Shown piece after piece: positions 24,773 to 33,550 of a stretch of DNA of 64,000 bases. Location: positions 16,550 to 80,549 of the forward strand of contig JAGCDO010000007.1 of the NCBI GenBank assembly GCA_017651265.1, read 5' to 3'. The translations under genes and the position numbers were made by a program. Within the stretch, counting starts at the first letter, position 1; every line of letters begins with the position of its first letter. The notes under the pieces are model-generated. The model ran no database searches, was not told the DNA's origin, and worked only from the letters and a program-made list of their open reading frames with translations. The stretch comes from Prevotella sp. GTDB taxonomy: Bacteria > Bacteroidota > Bacteroidia > Bacteroidales > Bacteroidaceae.

Positions 24773-27700
24773 ATGATAAAAGAGAACATAATAGAAAGAC
24801 TTCTCGGATTGGATATCGTCAATGTCGTATCCGATTACGTCCAGCTGAAAAAATCAGGCATCAATTACAAGGCGTGCTGCCCATTCCACAACGAGAAGAC
24901 TCCTTCGTTCGTCGTATCCCCATCAAAGAACATTTGCCACTGCTTCGGATGCGGGAAAGGCGGGAACACCATCAACTTCATCATGGAGGTCGAGCACTGC
25001 AGCTTTACTGAGGCATGCAAGAAGCTTGGAGCCGCGTACAACATCCAGGTCGAGGAAGAGGTACGTGAGAAATCATCTGAGGAAAGAGAGCTCGAGATGA
25101 AGCGCGAGAGCGGTTTCATCATATTCGAGCACGTACAGAAATACTTCGTATCCAACCTCTACAAAAACACTCCTGAGGCAAAGGCCGCACTCGGATATGC
25201 GGTCAATCGATGGGGAAAGGAAACCGTCAAAGAACTCGGCATGGGTTATGCCGACGGTGACTGGCAGGGTATCATAGAGTTCGCCATGAAGGAAGGTCTG
25301 AGCATCCCGCTGATGAAGGAGATGCACCTTGTCTGCACGTCCGAAAAGGGTAACGACTACGGGTTCTACCATGAGAGGCTCATGATTCCAGTCCGGGACA
25401 GGTTCGGAAGGATCGTCAGCTATACGGCCAGGACACTCGACGAGCACAAGGAGAAGGGACAGAAGTACCTCAACGGAGCGGAATCGTTCATCTTCAACAA
25501 GCGTGCGATCCTCTTCGGACTGGACACTGCACAGAAGGAAGGCGCGAAGCAGGAGTTCTTCTACCTTGTCGAGGGAGGACCGGACGTGGTGAAGATGCAG
25601 TCTCTAGGTGTGACCAACACCATAGCACCGCTCGGTACCGGACTGACAAGCGAACACCTGAAGATCCTGAAGAGATTCAGGGCAACGCTGTGCTTCATCC
25701 CAGATGCAGATGCTGCAGGCATAGCAGCCGTACAGAAGAACGGACGGCTCGCCATGGAGGAGGGCTTCCGGGTCGTCGTGAAAGAGATCCCGCCGGCTGA
25801 GGACGGAAAGAAGCAGGATGCGGACAGCTACTTCAAGACCAAGAACCAGGTGGATGAGCTGAAGAACGAGGATTTCGTGATATGGCTTGCCAGGCACATC
25901 TACGACGAGAGCCAGAACGACACGGCCAAGAGCGACCGCATACGAGAGATATGCGACACGCTCATACTAGAGAACGACCAGTACACGCAGAACGGACTGC
26001 TTGATGCCCTTGCTGAGAAATACGGCCACAAGTCCCTGTGGAAGAATGCTGTCAACGACGCCAAGAGAAGGAGAAACGAGGAACGGGCGAAGCGCACATC
26101 CAAGAAAACGGGAATCGACCTCAGGAAATACGGGTTCTACGAGGAACACAACAGCTACTGGTGCAACGATGGCGGTGAGAAGCAGTGGAGCAACTTCAAA
26201 ATGCGGCCACTCTTCCACATCATGGGAGTGGACGACTCAAAGAGGCTCTACGAGATCACCAACATCGACGGCGTGACAAGGACGCTGGAGCTGAACGCAG
26301 AGGAACTCGTGTCCTTGCCAAAGTTTATGATGCGCGTCGAGAGCGCCGGCAACTTCCTCTGGCTGGCCAACGTCGAAGAGCTTAAGAAACTCAAGAAATA
26401 CCTGTACGACACCACGGAGACAGCCGTGAAGATCCGTCAGTACGGGTGGCAGAAGAAGGGATTCTGGGCGTTCGGCAACGGATGCATATATGATGATGAG
26501 TGGTTCCCTGCAGACCACATGGGAATAGTACACATGAGGGACAAGGAGAAACAGATGGACAACTACTACCTGCAGGGAGCAAGCGACATCTACGCTGAAG
26601 ACACCAGCTACTTCGGGTTCGAGAGACAGTTCGTAATGCCCCAGACACATTCCGCCATCAGCCTCCACGACTTCGCCAGGATGATGGAGGAGGTCTTCGG
26701 CGACAACGCGAAGATAGCGGTATGCTATCTCCTGGCATCCATATTCCGGGACGTGATCACGTCATATACAACCAATTTCCCACTCCTTAACCTGTTCGGA
26801 CCGAAAGGATCCGGAAAGTCTGAGCTTGGAATAACGCTGATGAGGTTCTTCACCGTCGGCGACCGCCCGCTGAACCTCAGGAACACAACGGCACCGTCGC
26901 TGTCCCAGGCACTGGCCATGAGTGCGAACGGAATGGTTCACCTGGACGAATACAAGAACACGCTCGACATGAGGATCATTGAGATCATCAAGGGAGCATA
27001 CGACGGTGTAGGCCGTGCGAGGATGGACATGGACAGGGGTAAGCAGATAGAGAAGACACCCGTCGACTGCGGGGTGATCGTAAGCGGCCAGGAGATGCCT
27101 ACGCTCGATATCGCCATGTTCAGCCGAATGATCTACCTCACCCACGACACGACGGTGCATGACCGGGATGCTAAGGACAAGTTCAACCATCTGGCCGATA
27201 TCCGTAAGCTCGGGCTCCAGCACCTCACCAAGCAGATCCTCTCCCACCGCCACATGTTCGAGAACTCGTTCTATGACGTGTACAACGACGTGACCAACGA
27301 AGTGTACGACGTCATCGACGGCCAGCAGATAGAAGACCGTCTGTGGAGGAACTGGGTGATGCTTCTGGCGGCATACAAGGCCCTAAGCAAGCCGCTCAAC
27401 CTGCCATGGGAATACGAGGAGATGAAGAGCCTTGTAATAGCCGGCATCAAGAGACAGAACGCTGAGGTGATCAGCAACAACGAGCTCGGCAACCTATGGA
27501 ACGCCATGACATATCTCTATGAGGAAGGAATGATCTTCGGAGAGAGCGACTTCAAGGTCAAGTACATGAAGACCCTCAAGACCGACAGGGTAGAGAGGGA
27601 GTTCAAGACACAGCGTCCGATCCTCATGCTGCGCCTGAATCACTTCATCGGCCAGTACAAGAGGATGGCCCGTCAGCAGGGTGACACCGTGATGAGCAAG

Positions 27701-28036
27701 GACAGCATCCGCTACTACCTGACTACCTCATCCGCCTATCTGGGCATGAAAGCATCTGAACGGTTCACGGTGTACCAGGACGGCCACCCTGTGACAGCCG
27801 TCCATGGATCGGAAGACGGAGGCAAGGCCAGTGCAGTATGCAAGTTCGACAGATGTATGTGCTTCGACTACCAGACGCTGCACGAGAAGTTCGACCTTAA
27901 CCTGGAGTCTGTGTCTGCAGAGATGGCAGACGTGAGGGAATCCGAGCAGAACGAGAAGGAAGAGAATGAAATAAGGAGCAAGAAATACCCGCAGCTGTTC
28001 GGACAGACAGACGAAGATACGGACGAAGCTTTCTGA
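24773..28036 (+). CDS. Phage primase-helicase
   Basis: The 1087-residue protein starts with a DnaG-type CHC2 zinc finger (CPFHNEKTPSF, with Cys36, His39, Cys57 and Cys60 in CFGCGKGG). A TOPRIM domain follows, with the conserved glutamate in VEGGPDVVK near residue 265 and FIPDADAAG near 308. The second half carries an ATPase with Walker A GPKGSGKS near residue 676, preceded by a conserved block typical of primase-associated phage helicases. It should prime and unwind DNA at the phage origin. It closes the early operon, and the likely origin and a strong terminator follow at once. Confidence 0.88.
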   Translation: MIKENIIERLLGLDIVNVVSDYVQLKKSGINYKACCPFHNEKTPSFVVSPSKNICHCFGCGKGGNTINFIMEVEHCSFTEACKKLGAAYNIQVEEEVREKSSEERELEMKRESGFIIFEHVQKYFVSNLYKNTPEAKAALGYAVNRWGKETVKELGMGYADGDWQGIIEFAMKEGLSIPLMKEMHLVCTSEKGNDYGFYHERLMIPVRDRFGRIVSYTARTLDEHKEKGQKYLNGAESFIFNKRAILFGLDTAQKEGAKQEFFYLVEGGPDVVKMQSLGVTNTIAPLGTGLTSEHLKILKRFRATLCFIPDADAAGIAAVQKNGRLAMEEGFRVVVKEIPPAEDGKKQDADSYFKTKNQVDELKNEDFVIWLARHIYDESQNDTAKSDRIREICDTLILENDQYTQNGLLDALAEKYGHKSLWKNAVNDAKRRRNEERAKRTSKKTGIDLRKYGFYEEHNSYWCNDGGEKQWSNFKMRPLFHIMGVDDSKRLYEITNIDGVTRTLELNAEELVSLPKFMMRVESAGNFLWLANVEELKKLKKYLYDTTETAVKIRQYGWQKKGFWAFGNGCIYDDEWFPADHMGIVHMRDKEKQMDNYYLQGASDIYAEDTSYFGFERQFVMPQTHSAISLHDFARMMEEVFGDNAKIAVCYLLASIFRDVITSYTTNFPLLNLFGPKGSGKSELGITLMRFFTVGDRPLNLRNTTAPSLSQALAMSANGMVHLDEYKNTLDMRIIEIIKGAYDGVGRARMDMDRGKQIEKTPVDCGVIVSGQEMPTLDIAMFSRMIYLTHDTTVHDRDAKDKFNHLADIRKLGLQHLTKQILSHRHMFENSFYDVYNDVTNEVYDVIDGQQIEDRLWRNWVMLLAAYKALSKPLNLPWEYEEMKSLVIAGIKRQNAEVISNNELGNLWNAMTYLYEEGMIFGESDFKVKYMKTLKTDRVEREFKTQRPILMLRLNHFIGQYKRMARQQGDTVMSKDSIRYYLTTSSAYLGMKASERFTVYQDGHPVTAVHGSEDGGKASAVCKFDRCMCFDYQTLHEKFDLNLESVSAEMADVRESEQNEKEENEIRSKKYPQLFGQTDEDTDEAF

Positions 28037-28063
28037 TGCTTAACTAACACTAATATGAATGGG

Positions 28064-28091
28064 ATCCCGGTGCGTGAGCATCGGGATTTTT
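28064..28091 (+). terminator. Terminator of the early operon
   Basis: ATCCCGGTGC (28064-28073) and GCATCGGGAT (28078-28087) form a 10-bp stem with one G-U pair, capped by GTGA (GNRA type) and followed by TTTTT. It lies 28 bp after the primase-helicase stop. Confidence 0.9.
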
Positions 28092-28126
28092 CATGCCGGC
28101 CACCTGCAGCGGCCATAATTCACATT

Positions 28127-28408
28127 ACGCGCGTGCGCGCGCGAGAAATGTACTGCACACAACTGCACACAACTGCACACAAATTTATAAATAACACATT
28201 TTCAAATACTTACACAAAATATCACTGCCGAAAAAACTGCACACATTTTGCACACAACTGCACACAATCTGCACACAAGGAATGCATTTGCACACAAAAA
28301 CAGCATTTTGCACACGCATTTTTCATTTTGCACACAATTATATTTAGAGATAAATATTTGATTTTCAATAACTTAAAAAAATGTGTGCAGTTGTGTGCAG
28401 TGTGTGCA
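28127..28408. repeat. Phased TGCACAC array, likely phage replication origin
   Basis: TGCACAC occurs ten times on the plus strand, at 28154, 28164, 28174, 28238, 28249, 28259, 28270, 28289, 28309 and 28329, and three times inverted (GTGTGCA) at 28383, 28393 and 28402. Most neighbours are 9-11 or 19-20 bp apart, so the sites lie on one face of the helix. A 17-bp alternating purine-pyrimidine tract ACGCGCGTGCGCGCGCG at 28127-28143 precedes the array, and AT-rich segments lie at 28181-28235 and 28336-28380. This is the layout of iteron origins, placed next to the primase-helicase gene. A reading frame through it encodes only repetitive residues and is not accepted as a gene. Confidence 0.7.
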
Positions 28409-28473
28409 GCCAAAAACGTATTCATGTGCGCGAAAAATTTTCAGACGAATTGAAGAAACTTTTGAACGATATA

Positions 28474-28505
28474 TTTGTCTATTTATTTAAAAATCAGTAT
28501 CTTTG
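28474..28505 (+). promoter_or_regulatory. Promoter after the origin region (leaderless type)
   Basis: TTTG at 28474-28477, 20-nt spacer and TATCTTTG at 28498-28505, with the ATG 5 nt after the last G. It starts the transcription unit leading into the head genes. Confidence 0.75.
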
Positions 28506-28509
28506 CGAC

Positions 28510-29007
28510 ATGAGTGAAAGAAGGAAAAGCATTGCATGCATTCGGATTACTCCTTACCTGGCGGAATATGCTGTCAGGAAGTTCCACGTCGATGAACGTA
28601 CCGGAGCCATCTGCATTCCGGACACATCGGATCTCTACCACGTTGTCTGGAACGGGATGACGAAGCCTCGGCGTGGAGAAATACCGGAAGAGGGGAACCT
28701 TCAGATCCTCCTCCCGAAACGACGTGAGGGGAAGAACCCTGCCTACTACAACAAGATGTCGTCACAGTCAGTCAAGGCGTTCGACCATACGCTGAGGATC
28801 ATCTTCAACTTCGAATACCATCACTTCCTTCTCGACCATGACCGCCGCGGATCCAGGAAGAACATCATCGATCTGGTGGATGAATTCATCTCCAGGTACC
28901 ATCTCGTATCCATCAGCTCGGACGCACTTATCAAGAACTGGCAGCGCTACCGACAGCGTATCTCTCCGCACCAGAAGAGGAAATACACGAAAAAATTGCG
29001 CTTTTAA
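28510..29007 (+). CDS. Phage protein, function unknown
   Basis: The 165-residue basic product (MSERRKSIACIRITPYLAEY and onward) has RRKSIACIRITPYLAEYAV at its start and a C-terminal basic helix (QRYRQRISPHQKRKYTKKLR) suggestive of nucleic-acid binding. No family is recognised. The start at 28510 is fixed by the promoter just upstream; an in-frame ATG at 28381 lies within the repeat array and is rejected. It is the first gene after the origin-like region and could act in replication or packaging. Confidence 0.6.
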   Translation: MSERRKSIACIRITPYLAEYAVRKFHVDERTGAICIPDTSDLYHVVWNGMTKPRRGEIPEEGNLQILLPKRREGKNPAYYNKMSSQSVKAFDHTLRIIFNFEYHHFLLDHDRRGSRKNIIDLVDEFISRYHLVSISSDALIKNWQRYRQRISPHQKRKYTKKLRF

Positions 29008-29058
29008 TATTCTTTAACTACCTCCAAACGTATCGTTTTGTCCTTTATATACAGTAAT

Positions 29059-29403
29059 ATGAAAGAGTTTTCCAATCTGCTACTGGTGACACCAGTCGAG
29101 GGTTCCTCACAGGAACCGTTCCAGTTCATCGCAGACCACTTCGATTACCAGCCGGAATCATCTGATGAGGATCCGGGCATTTCCTGGAACTGCGACCATG
29201 TGTTTGTTATAGAGCGCCCGGATGATGAAGTCATCCGCTTCTTCTGCATTCCGAGAAGCTGCATACTGACGCTTCGGGACTCAGCTGGCTCCAGCTACCA
29301 TATCGGCACGTCTGACATACCTGCCCGCGTGAATATCACGTCGCATCTGTACCGCTGCCAGCTCGTTGTATCTTGCAAAATGCTATCCAACCCGTTGTTC
29401 TGA
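29059..29403 (+). CDS. Phage protein, function unknown
   Basis: The 114-residue product (MKEFSNLLLVTPVEGSSQEP and onward) contains DHVFVIERPDDEVIRFFCIP and shows alternating strands without a recognisable domain. It lies 51 bp after the previous gene and 44 bp before the protease gene. A TTG start at 29038 is possible but less likely. Confidence 0.5.
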   Translation: MKEFSNLLLVTPVEGSSQEPFQFIADHFDYQPESSDEDPGISWNCDHVFVIERPDDEVIRFFCIPRSCILTLRDSAGSSYHIGTSDIPARVNITSHLYRCQLVVSCKMLSNPLF

Positions 29404-29407
29404 GGTC

Positions 29408-29439
29408 TTTTCGCTTCACATTATTAATTGATAATTTTG
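29408..29439 (+). promoter_or_regulatory. Possible promoter of the head gene cluster
   Basis: TTTT at 29408-29411 (one mismatch), 20-nt spacer and TAATTTTG at 29432-29439, 8 nt before the ATG at 29448. The -7 box is good; the -33 box is weak. Confidence 0.5.
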
Positions 29440-29447
29440 CGAAAAAT

Positions 29448-30389
29448 ATGATTATGAAAGAGATACAGAGTATTCTACTTGGCGAACGCCCGCTGCTTAT
29501 ATCCAAGGACGGATATCGGCAGGTGGCCTCTATTGCATTCCTACCGAAGACCAGCAGTATGCTAGGCCTCGAGAAGACATATAGGGATAAGACAACCGAA
29601 GCCCTTTCCATCCTGAAGAAGCTGATATCGGAGTCCGATGACAATATACAAATCACCAACGACTACTCCGACCCGGATCTCCCCGACAACTGTATCGCAT
29701 ATCACCGTGTATGGGGATTCATAACCGGAGGCTGCAGCTGGGGGTTCTCCAGCAAGCAGCTCGAGGAAGACCTTCTCGCTGCAGAGGCGAACCCGCAGAT
29801 CTGCGCGCACCTGCTGCATGTCAACTCATCTGGCGGTGAAGCATGGTACCTCGACCGCCTCGGAGAGACCATGCGCTCATGCAAAAAACCAATCGTCGGA
29901 ATATACGAGAGCCACTGCGCAAGTGCTGCCTACTATATCGCCTGCCACTCAACGGTTCTGTATGCCATGACCCGGAATGACCTGGTCGGTTGCATAGGTA
30001 CGATGACCAGCTTCTATGACTTCGACGGCTTTTACAAGAAGATGGGTATCAATCTCGTCGAGGCGAAGGCCACGAAGAGCGATCTGAAGAACAAAACGTT
30101 TGAGGACCTGGTCGACGGAAAACCGAAGGAGTTTATTGAAAGGATCCTCGACCCTATCAATGAGCAGTTCCTTGCCGCCGTCAGGTCCCAGAGAGGGAAG
30201 ATCGCCGAGATGGACGACGACAATCCCGTGCTGAGAGGTGAGATCTACTACACGGAGGAAGCCGTTGAAAACGGACTCATCGACGGAATGCACACATTCC
30301 TGGAGGCGGTGCAGGAAGCCTATTCCCTCGGGAAGAAGACTAACGATTCGGGAAAGTTGAAGGAAAGTATCTACAATATTGTACGATAA
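29448..30389 (+). CDS. S49/ClpP-like head maturation protease
   Basis: The 313-residue protein has the S49 serine-protease pattern: HLLHVNSSGGEAWYLDRLGE (about 120-139), the nucleophile Ser159 in ESHCASAAYYIAC, and DLVGCIGTMTSFYDF after it, followed by VDGKPKEFIERILDPINEQF. Such proteins trim scaffold and capsid during head assembly. It lies directly before the capsid gene, the usual place. ATG 29448 follows the promoter; codon 3 (29454) is an alternative. Confidence 0.85.
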   Translation: MIMKEIQSILLGERPLLISKDGYRQVASIAFLPKTSSMLGLEKTYRDKTTEALSILKKLISESDDNIQITNDYSDPDLPDNCIAYHRVWGFITGGCSWGFSSKQLEEDLLAAEANPQICAHLLHVNSSGGEAWYLDRLGETMRSCKKPIVGIYESHCASAAYYIACHSTVLYAMTRNDLVGCIGTMTSFYDFDGFYKKMGINLVEAKATKSDLKNKTFEDLVDGKPKEFIERILDPINEQFLAAVRSQRGKIAEMDDDNPVLRGEIYYTEEAVENGLIDGMHTFLEAVQEAYSLGKKTNDSGKLKESIYNIVR

Positions 30390-30406
30390 TTTAATCTCTT
30401 AGATGT

Positions 30407-32398
30407 ATGAAAAAGAAACTTTATGCAATTCTTGAGCGTCTCGGACTGAAGCAGAAGTTCGAAGACAAGAGCCTGACGCAGGAGGAGTTCAACACACTGG
30501 TGGCAGAGTACCAAAAGGAATACCAGACCACCATTGAGCAGGACCTTCAGGCCGAGCAGGCTGTGCTGGAGCAGACCAAGCTCCAGGAGACATTGAACAC
30601 CATCCATGGCGTGATCGCTTCCGTGGCCCCTGAGGTCGTCGAAAGTGAAGAGAACGCAGGTGGTGAGAATCACGATGCGACGATGGAAGGCGTTATCGCA
30701 TCCATCAACAACCTCGGACAGGAGCTGAAGAAAATGGCAAAGTCACCGGCTGAAGATGTTGCTGAGCAGACCTTCACGGTATCTCCGGTCAGCATCAACG
30801 GCTTCGGTAACACTCCGGAGTACCTCTTCGGTATCGAGCATCCTATGTTCGACATGAAGAAGCGCTGGAACCAGATCGCTGCAGCTCCCCGCAACTACCC
30901 GTCTATGATCGCAGCCGACGAGGAGGTCGACGGACGTGCATTCAACCAGGAACTGCGCGCCTATGGCCGCAGCCTCCAGCAGCGTATGTCGTACCTCGTC
31001 GAGAACAAGCTCATCGGCGACCTGAAGGCACTCGCCACAGGAGAGTTCTCCAACAACTACAGCGGACTCGCTTCTGCCAACCTCGGTGACCAGTTCATCA
31101 TCCGCCGTCAGGATGCGCTCATCGCACGTATCCTCGCAAAGCGTGACCTTACCCAGTACTTCCCGGTTGTGTATGGCATCCAGGACCGTGCAGTCCTCAT
31201 TAATGCCTTCTTCGGAGAGGTTTCACAGGGATACCAGCCCGGTGAGGTATACAAGGGCGGTATGGAGATCGAACCTAACGTCGGCTATGTTGACGACGCC
31301 ATGATCAAGATCAAGTGGGGTCCGATGAAGGAGATCGAGCGCATGTATATCGGCTACCTCAACCGTGAGGGATCAGATCCAATCAAGTGGACCATGATCG
31401 AGTTCCAGCTGCTGAACAGCCTCCTGACTGCACAGATTGAGCAGAACAAGCGCCGTATGCGCGGTATCTACGTGAAGCCTGAGGAAGGCGTTGCAGGTTC
31501 GTATCTCAATGCAGGTACGGGTATCATGTACACCCTCCTCCGCTACGTTCACGAGAACAAGCTGAAGACCTTCGACGACGTCAGCTACAACAGCTACACC
31601 AACGCTACGTTCCTTGCCGCCGTACAGGCATTCGTGTCTGCCATCAAGTCCAAGATCACGGAGGATATGGACATCGACAACCACGTTCTCTACCTGAACA
31701 AGAACCATCAGGACTGGTGGATCAAGAACATCCGCTCCACATACCATGTGGACACGGACTTCACAGGTACGAGCCAGTGGCTCAACCGTGTTCCCGACAC
31801 CGATGTGAACATCATCTGGCTGCCGTACATGGGACAGAGCACCCTGATGTTCATGGCAGAGCCAGGTAACATCCAGTTCCTGGAGTACGTTCCCGGCGAG
31901 ATGCTCGCCGTGAAGATGGAACAGCAGATGGAGATGGTTCGCGCATGGTCTACATGGAAGGAGGGATGCGGTGCTCCCTTCACAGGCCGCGTGTTCGCCA
32001 CCAAGGCACTCATGGACGCCAACGACTATAAGTTCCAGCAGATCTTCCTGAACAAGCCGGCTAAGCTGCTGGACGCCGGTGCCACCACCATCGACGGTAC
32101 TGCAGGACGCTGGTTCATCACTGCAGCCAACGAGTCGGCCACAGCACTTACAGGCATCACCAATGCCAAGGCAGGCGTGGCCTACTGCATCGAGTGCGGT
32201 TCCACCACGAACAAGACGACCATTGCCAAGTCCGGCAACTTCTCCGGCATCACTGCTGCGTATACTCCGACCGCTGTCGGTGACTACATCATGGTCATCC
32301 TCAATTCGGATGGTAAGTTCTCTGAGCTCGAGCGCTGCGTAGGCGGTGTACGAACCATCAACCAGACACTCCAGCCCAACGTGCCAGGTGGACGCTAA
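30407..32398 (+). CDS. Major capsid protein (putative)
   Basis: The 663-residue protein starts with an acidic, Gln-rich helical segment (about 1-120) that looks like a built-in scaffold (delta) region, which the upstream protease could remove. The central part (about 150-530) carries capsid-like features: FIIRRQDALIARILAKRDLT, FPVVYGIQDRAVL, GVAGSYLNAGTGIMYTLLRY and MDIDNHVLYLNKNHQDWW. The last 100 residues, rich in Thr, Ala and Gly, look like an added beta domain. The assignment rests on position after the protease, size and composition; I cannot confirm an HK97 fold by eye. Confidence 0.7.
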   Translation: MKKKLYAILERLGLKQKFEDKSLTQEEFNTLVAEYQKEYQTTIEQDLQAEQAVLEQTKLQETLNTIHGVIASVAPEVVESEENAGGENHDATMEGVIASINNLGQELKKMAKSPAEDVAEQTFTVSPVSINGFGNTPEYLFGIEHPMFDMKKRWNQIAAAPRNYPSMIAADEEVDGRAFNQELRAYGRSLQQRMSYLVENKLIGDLKALATGEFSNNYSGLASANLGDQFIIRRQDALIARILAKRDLTQYFPVVYGIQDRAVLINAFFGEVSQGYQPGEVYKGGMEIEPNVGYVDDAMIKIKWGPMKEIERMYIGYLNREGSDPIKWTMIEFQLLNSLLTAQIEQNKRRMRGIYVKPEEGVAGSYLNAGTGIMYTLLRYVHENKLKTFDDVSYNSYTNATFLAAVQAFVSAIKSKITEDMDIDNHVLYLNKNHQDWWIKNIRSTYHVDTDFTGTSQWLNRVPDTDVNIIWLPYMGQSTLMFMAEPGNIQFLEYVPGEMLAVKMEQQMEMVRAWSTWKEGCGAPFTGRVFATKALMDANDYKFQQIFLNKPAKLLDAGATTIDGTAGRWFITAANESATALTGITNAKAGVAYCIECGSTTNKTTIAKSGNFSGITAAYTPTAVGDYIMVILNSDGKFSELERCVGGVRTINQTLQPNVPGGR

Positions 32399-32437
32399 GC
32401 GCTTTCTTTTTTATTAGATAATAGTAAAATTCCAGGA

Positions 32438-32465
32438 GAGGGTGCACCTGGGCAGGCGCATCCTC
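32438..32465 (+). other. Strong hairpin after the capsid gene
   Basis: A 13-bp stem with one mismatch (32438-32450 with 32453-32465, small loop) lies between the capsid stop and the next gene. No T-tract follows, so it is more likely an mRNA-stabilising or attenuating hairpin than a full terminator. Confidence 0.6.
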
Positions 32466-32486
32466 TTCGTCTTAAAAAGAGAAATC

Positions 32487-33185
32487 ATGAAACAAAACAT
32501 TATGAGTAAGTCGGCGACACGCCGCATCTTGCAATACGAGAACCATCGTGGGCGTCAGCTGCTCATGGTTGTATTGGGATTGTTTGCCATTATCGCCTTC
32601 CTCTTGGGATGGTGCGAGCCAGCCAGCGCCGCAGGCTACGGATCAGCCCTCGGCCTCGCTGCCATGACCGGTATCGCCAGCATCTCCGATGTCAGTGACA
32701 AGGAGACACACGGTAACGAGATCGGCTATTTCGTGGCGCTCATCCCGGTTGCCATGATCAACGACCCGATGAACTTCCCGCAGCCGGAGGCAGGAAGCCG
32801 TGCCATTGCGGCGTTCCAGCTGAAGACAGGGGAAACGTGTCCGGTGTTCGAAGCACATACTATACCGACGCTGGTCAGTACATCGGAAAAGGGCGACGTC
32901 ACGACAAACGGCACGAATACGTTCACAATGATCATGGGTGGAGACCGCGACGTCCTGCACACCTTCGTGGAGGAGTTCGCAGGCTGCAAGTTCGTCATCA
33001 TGTACAAGCACATCAAGGATTCCGTATGGTATGTGATCGGCGAGCCTGAGCGCCCGATGATCCTCAACAGTACGGAGACCAAGGATGACGCCGACGGACG
33101 TTACACCACTCTGACGTTCACGCGCAACAGCGTGTATCTTCCTCTTAAGTACACTCCTACTACCCTACCCGTCGCAGCAACCTAA
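32487..33185 (+). CDS. Tail-tube-like protein, possibly with N-terminal membrane segment
   Basis: From ATG 32487 the product is 232 residues and has a clear hydrophobic helix near 27-45 (LLMVVLGLFAIIAFLLGW). The remaining 170 residues (IGYFVALIPVAMINDPMNFP, TNTFTMIMGGDRDVLHTF, GCKFVIMYKHIKDSVWYVIG, YTTLTFTRNSVYLPLKY) have the beta pattern of phage tail-tube proteins. ATG 32664 would give only that soluble part. Either the longer form is made with a membrane helix, which would be odd for a structural protein, or translation starts at 32664. Identity is from pattern and context. Confidence 0.5.
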   Translation: MKQNIMSKSATRRILQYENHRGRQLLMVVLGLFAIIAFLLGWCEPASAAGYGSALGLAAMTGIASISDVSDKETHGNEIGYFVALIPVAMINDPMNFPQPEAGSRAIAAFQLKTGETCPVFEAHTIPTLVSTSEKGDVTTNGTNTFTMIMGGDRDVLHTFVEEFAGCKFVIMYKHIKDSVWYVIGEPERPMILNSTETKDDADGRYTTLTFTRNSVYLPLKYTPTTLPVAAT

Positions 33186-33196
33186 CAGATTCGTCT

Positions 33197-33550
33197 ATGA
33201 ATGAGATTGATCGACTGAGACTAACCCACCGCTTGAGCAATCATGCTCAGGCGGTTCGGGACTTGGAACTGCTCAGAAAACACGACAAGGCAGCGGCGGA
33301 GAAGTTCGGATGGAACCCGCTCCTCCATGCCGATGACATACTGTTTGCACTTACCTTGTTTGCAAACGAGGAGGAAATAGTATCCAACCGTAAGGCACCC
33401 GCTGAGGAAGCACCTTCCAAGAAAGCACCTTCCAAGAAAGAGGCACCCGCTGAGGAAGCACCCGCAGAGGAGGCACCCGCTGAGGAAGCACCTTCCAAGA
33501 AAGCACCTTCCAAGAAAGCACCTTCCAAGAAAGAGGCAAAAAAAAAGTGA
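33197..33550 (+). CDS. Phage protein with APAEE/APSKK repeat tail
   Basis: The 117-residue product has a helical N-terminal half (RLTHRLSNHAQAVRDLELLR, then HDKAAAEKFGWNP) and a C-terminal tail built of nine 5-residue units, APAEE or APSKK, in the order A-S-S, A-A-A, S-S-S, each triplet boundary marked by an extra Glu. The tail alternates acidic and basic blocks and is probably unstructured. The stop overlaps the next start (GTGA). Function unknown. Confidence 0.65.
   Translation: MNEIDRLRLTHRLSNHAQAVRDLELLRKHDKAAAEKFGWNPLLHADDILFALTLFANEEEIVSNRKAPAEEAPSKKAPSKKEAPAEEAPAEEAPAEEAPSKKAPSKKAPSKKEAKKK
33395..33532 (+). repeat. 15-bp coding minisatellite (nine units)
   Basis: Two 15-bp unit types, GCACCCGCTGAGGAA and GCACCTTCCAAGAAA, alternate in blocks of three at 33395-33439 and 33443-33532, nine units in all with a GAG between blocks. 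Units are nearly identical at DNA level, so the array is young or kept uniform by recombination and can change length in frame. Confidence 0.9.

Noticed and set aside
28154-28408. Possible CRISPR array from the TGCACAC sites
   Set aside because: The sites are only 7 bp, unevenly spaced, and partly inverted; no cas genes are visible.
28055-28453. Open reading frame across the TGCACAC array
   Set aside because: Its sequence is the translated repeat (many Cys, Thr, His), it lies after a strong terminator and before the next promoter, and the opposite strand gives an equally repetitive frame; the DNA sites explain it better.
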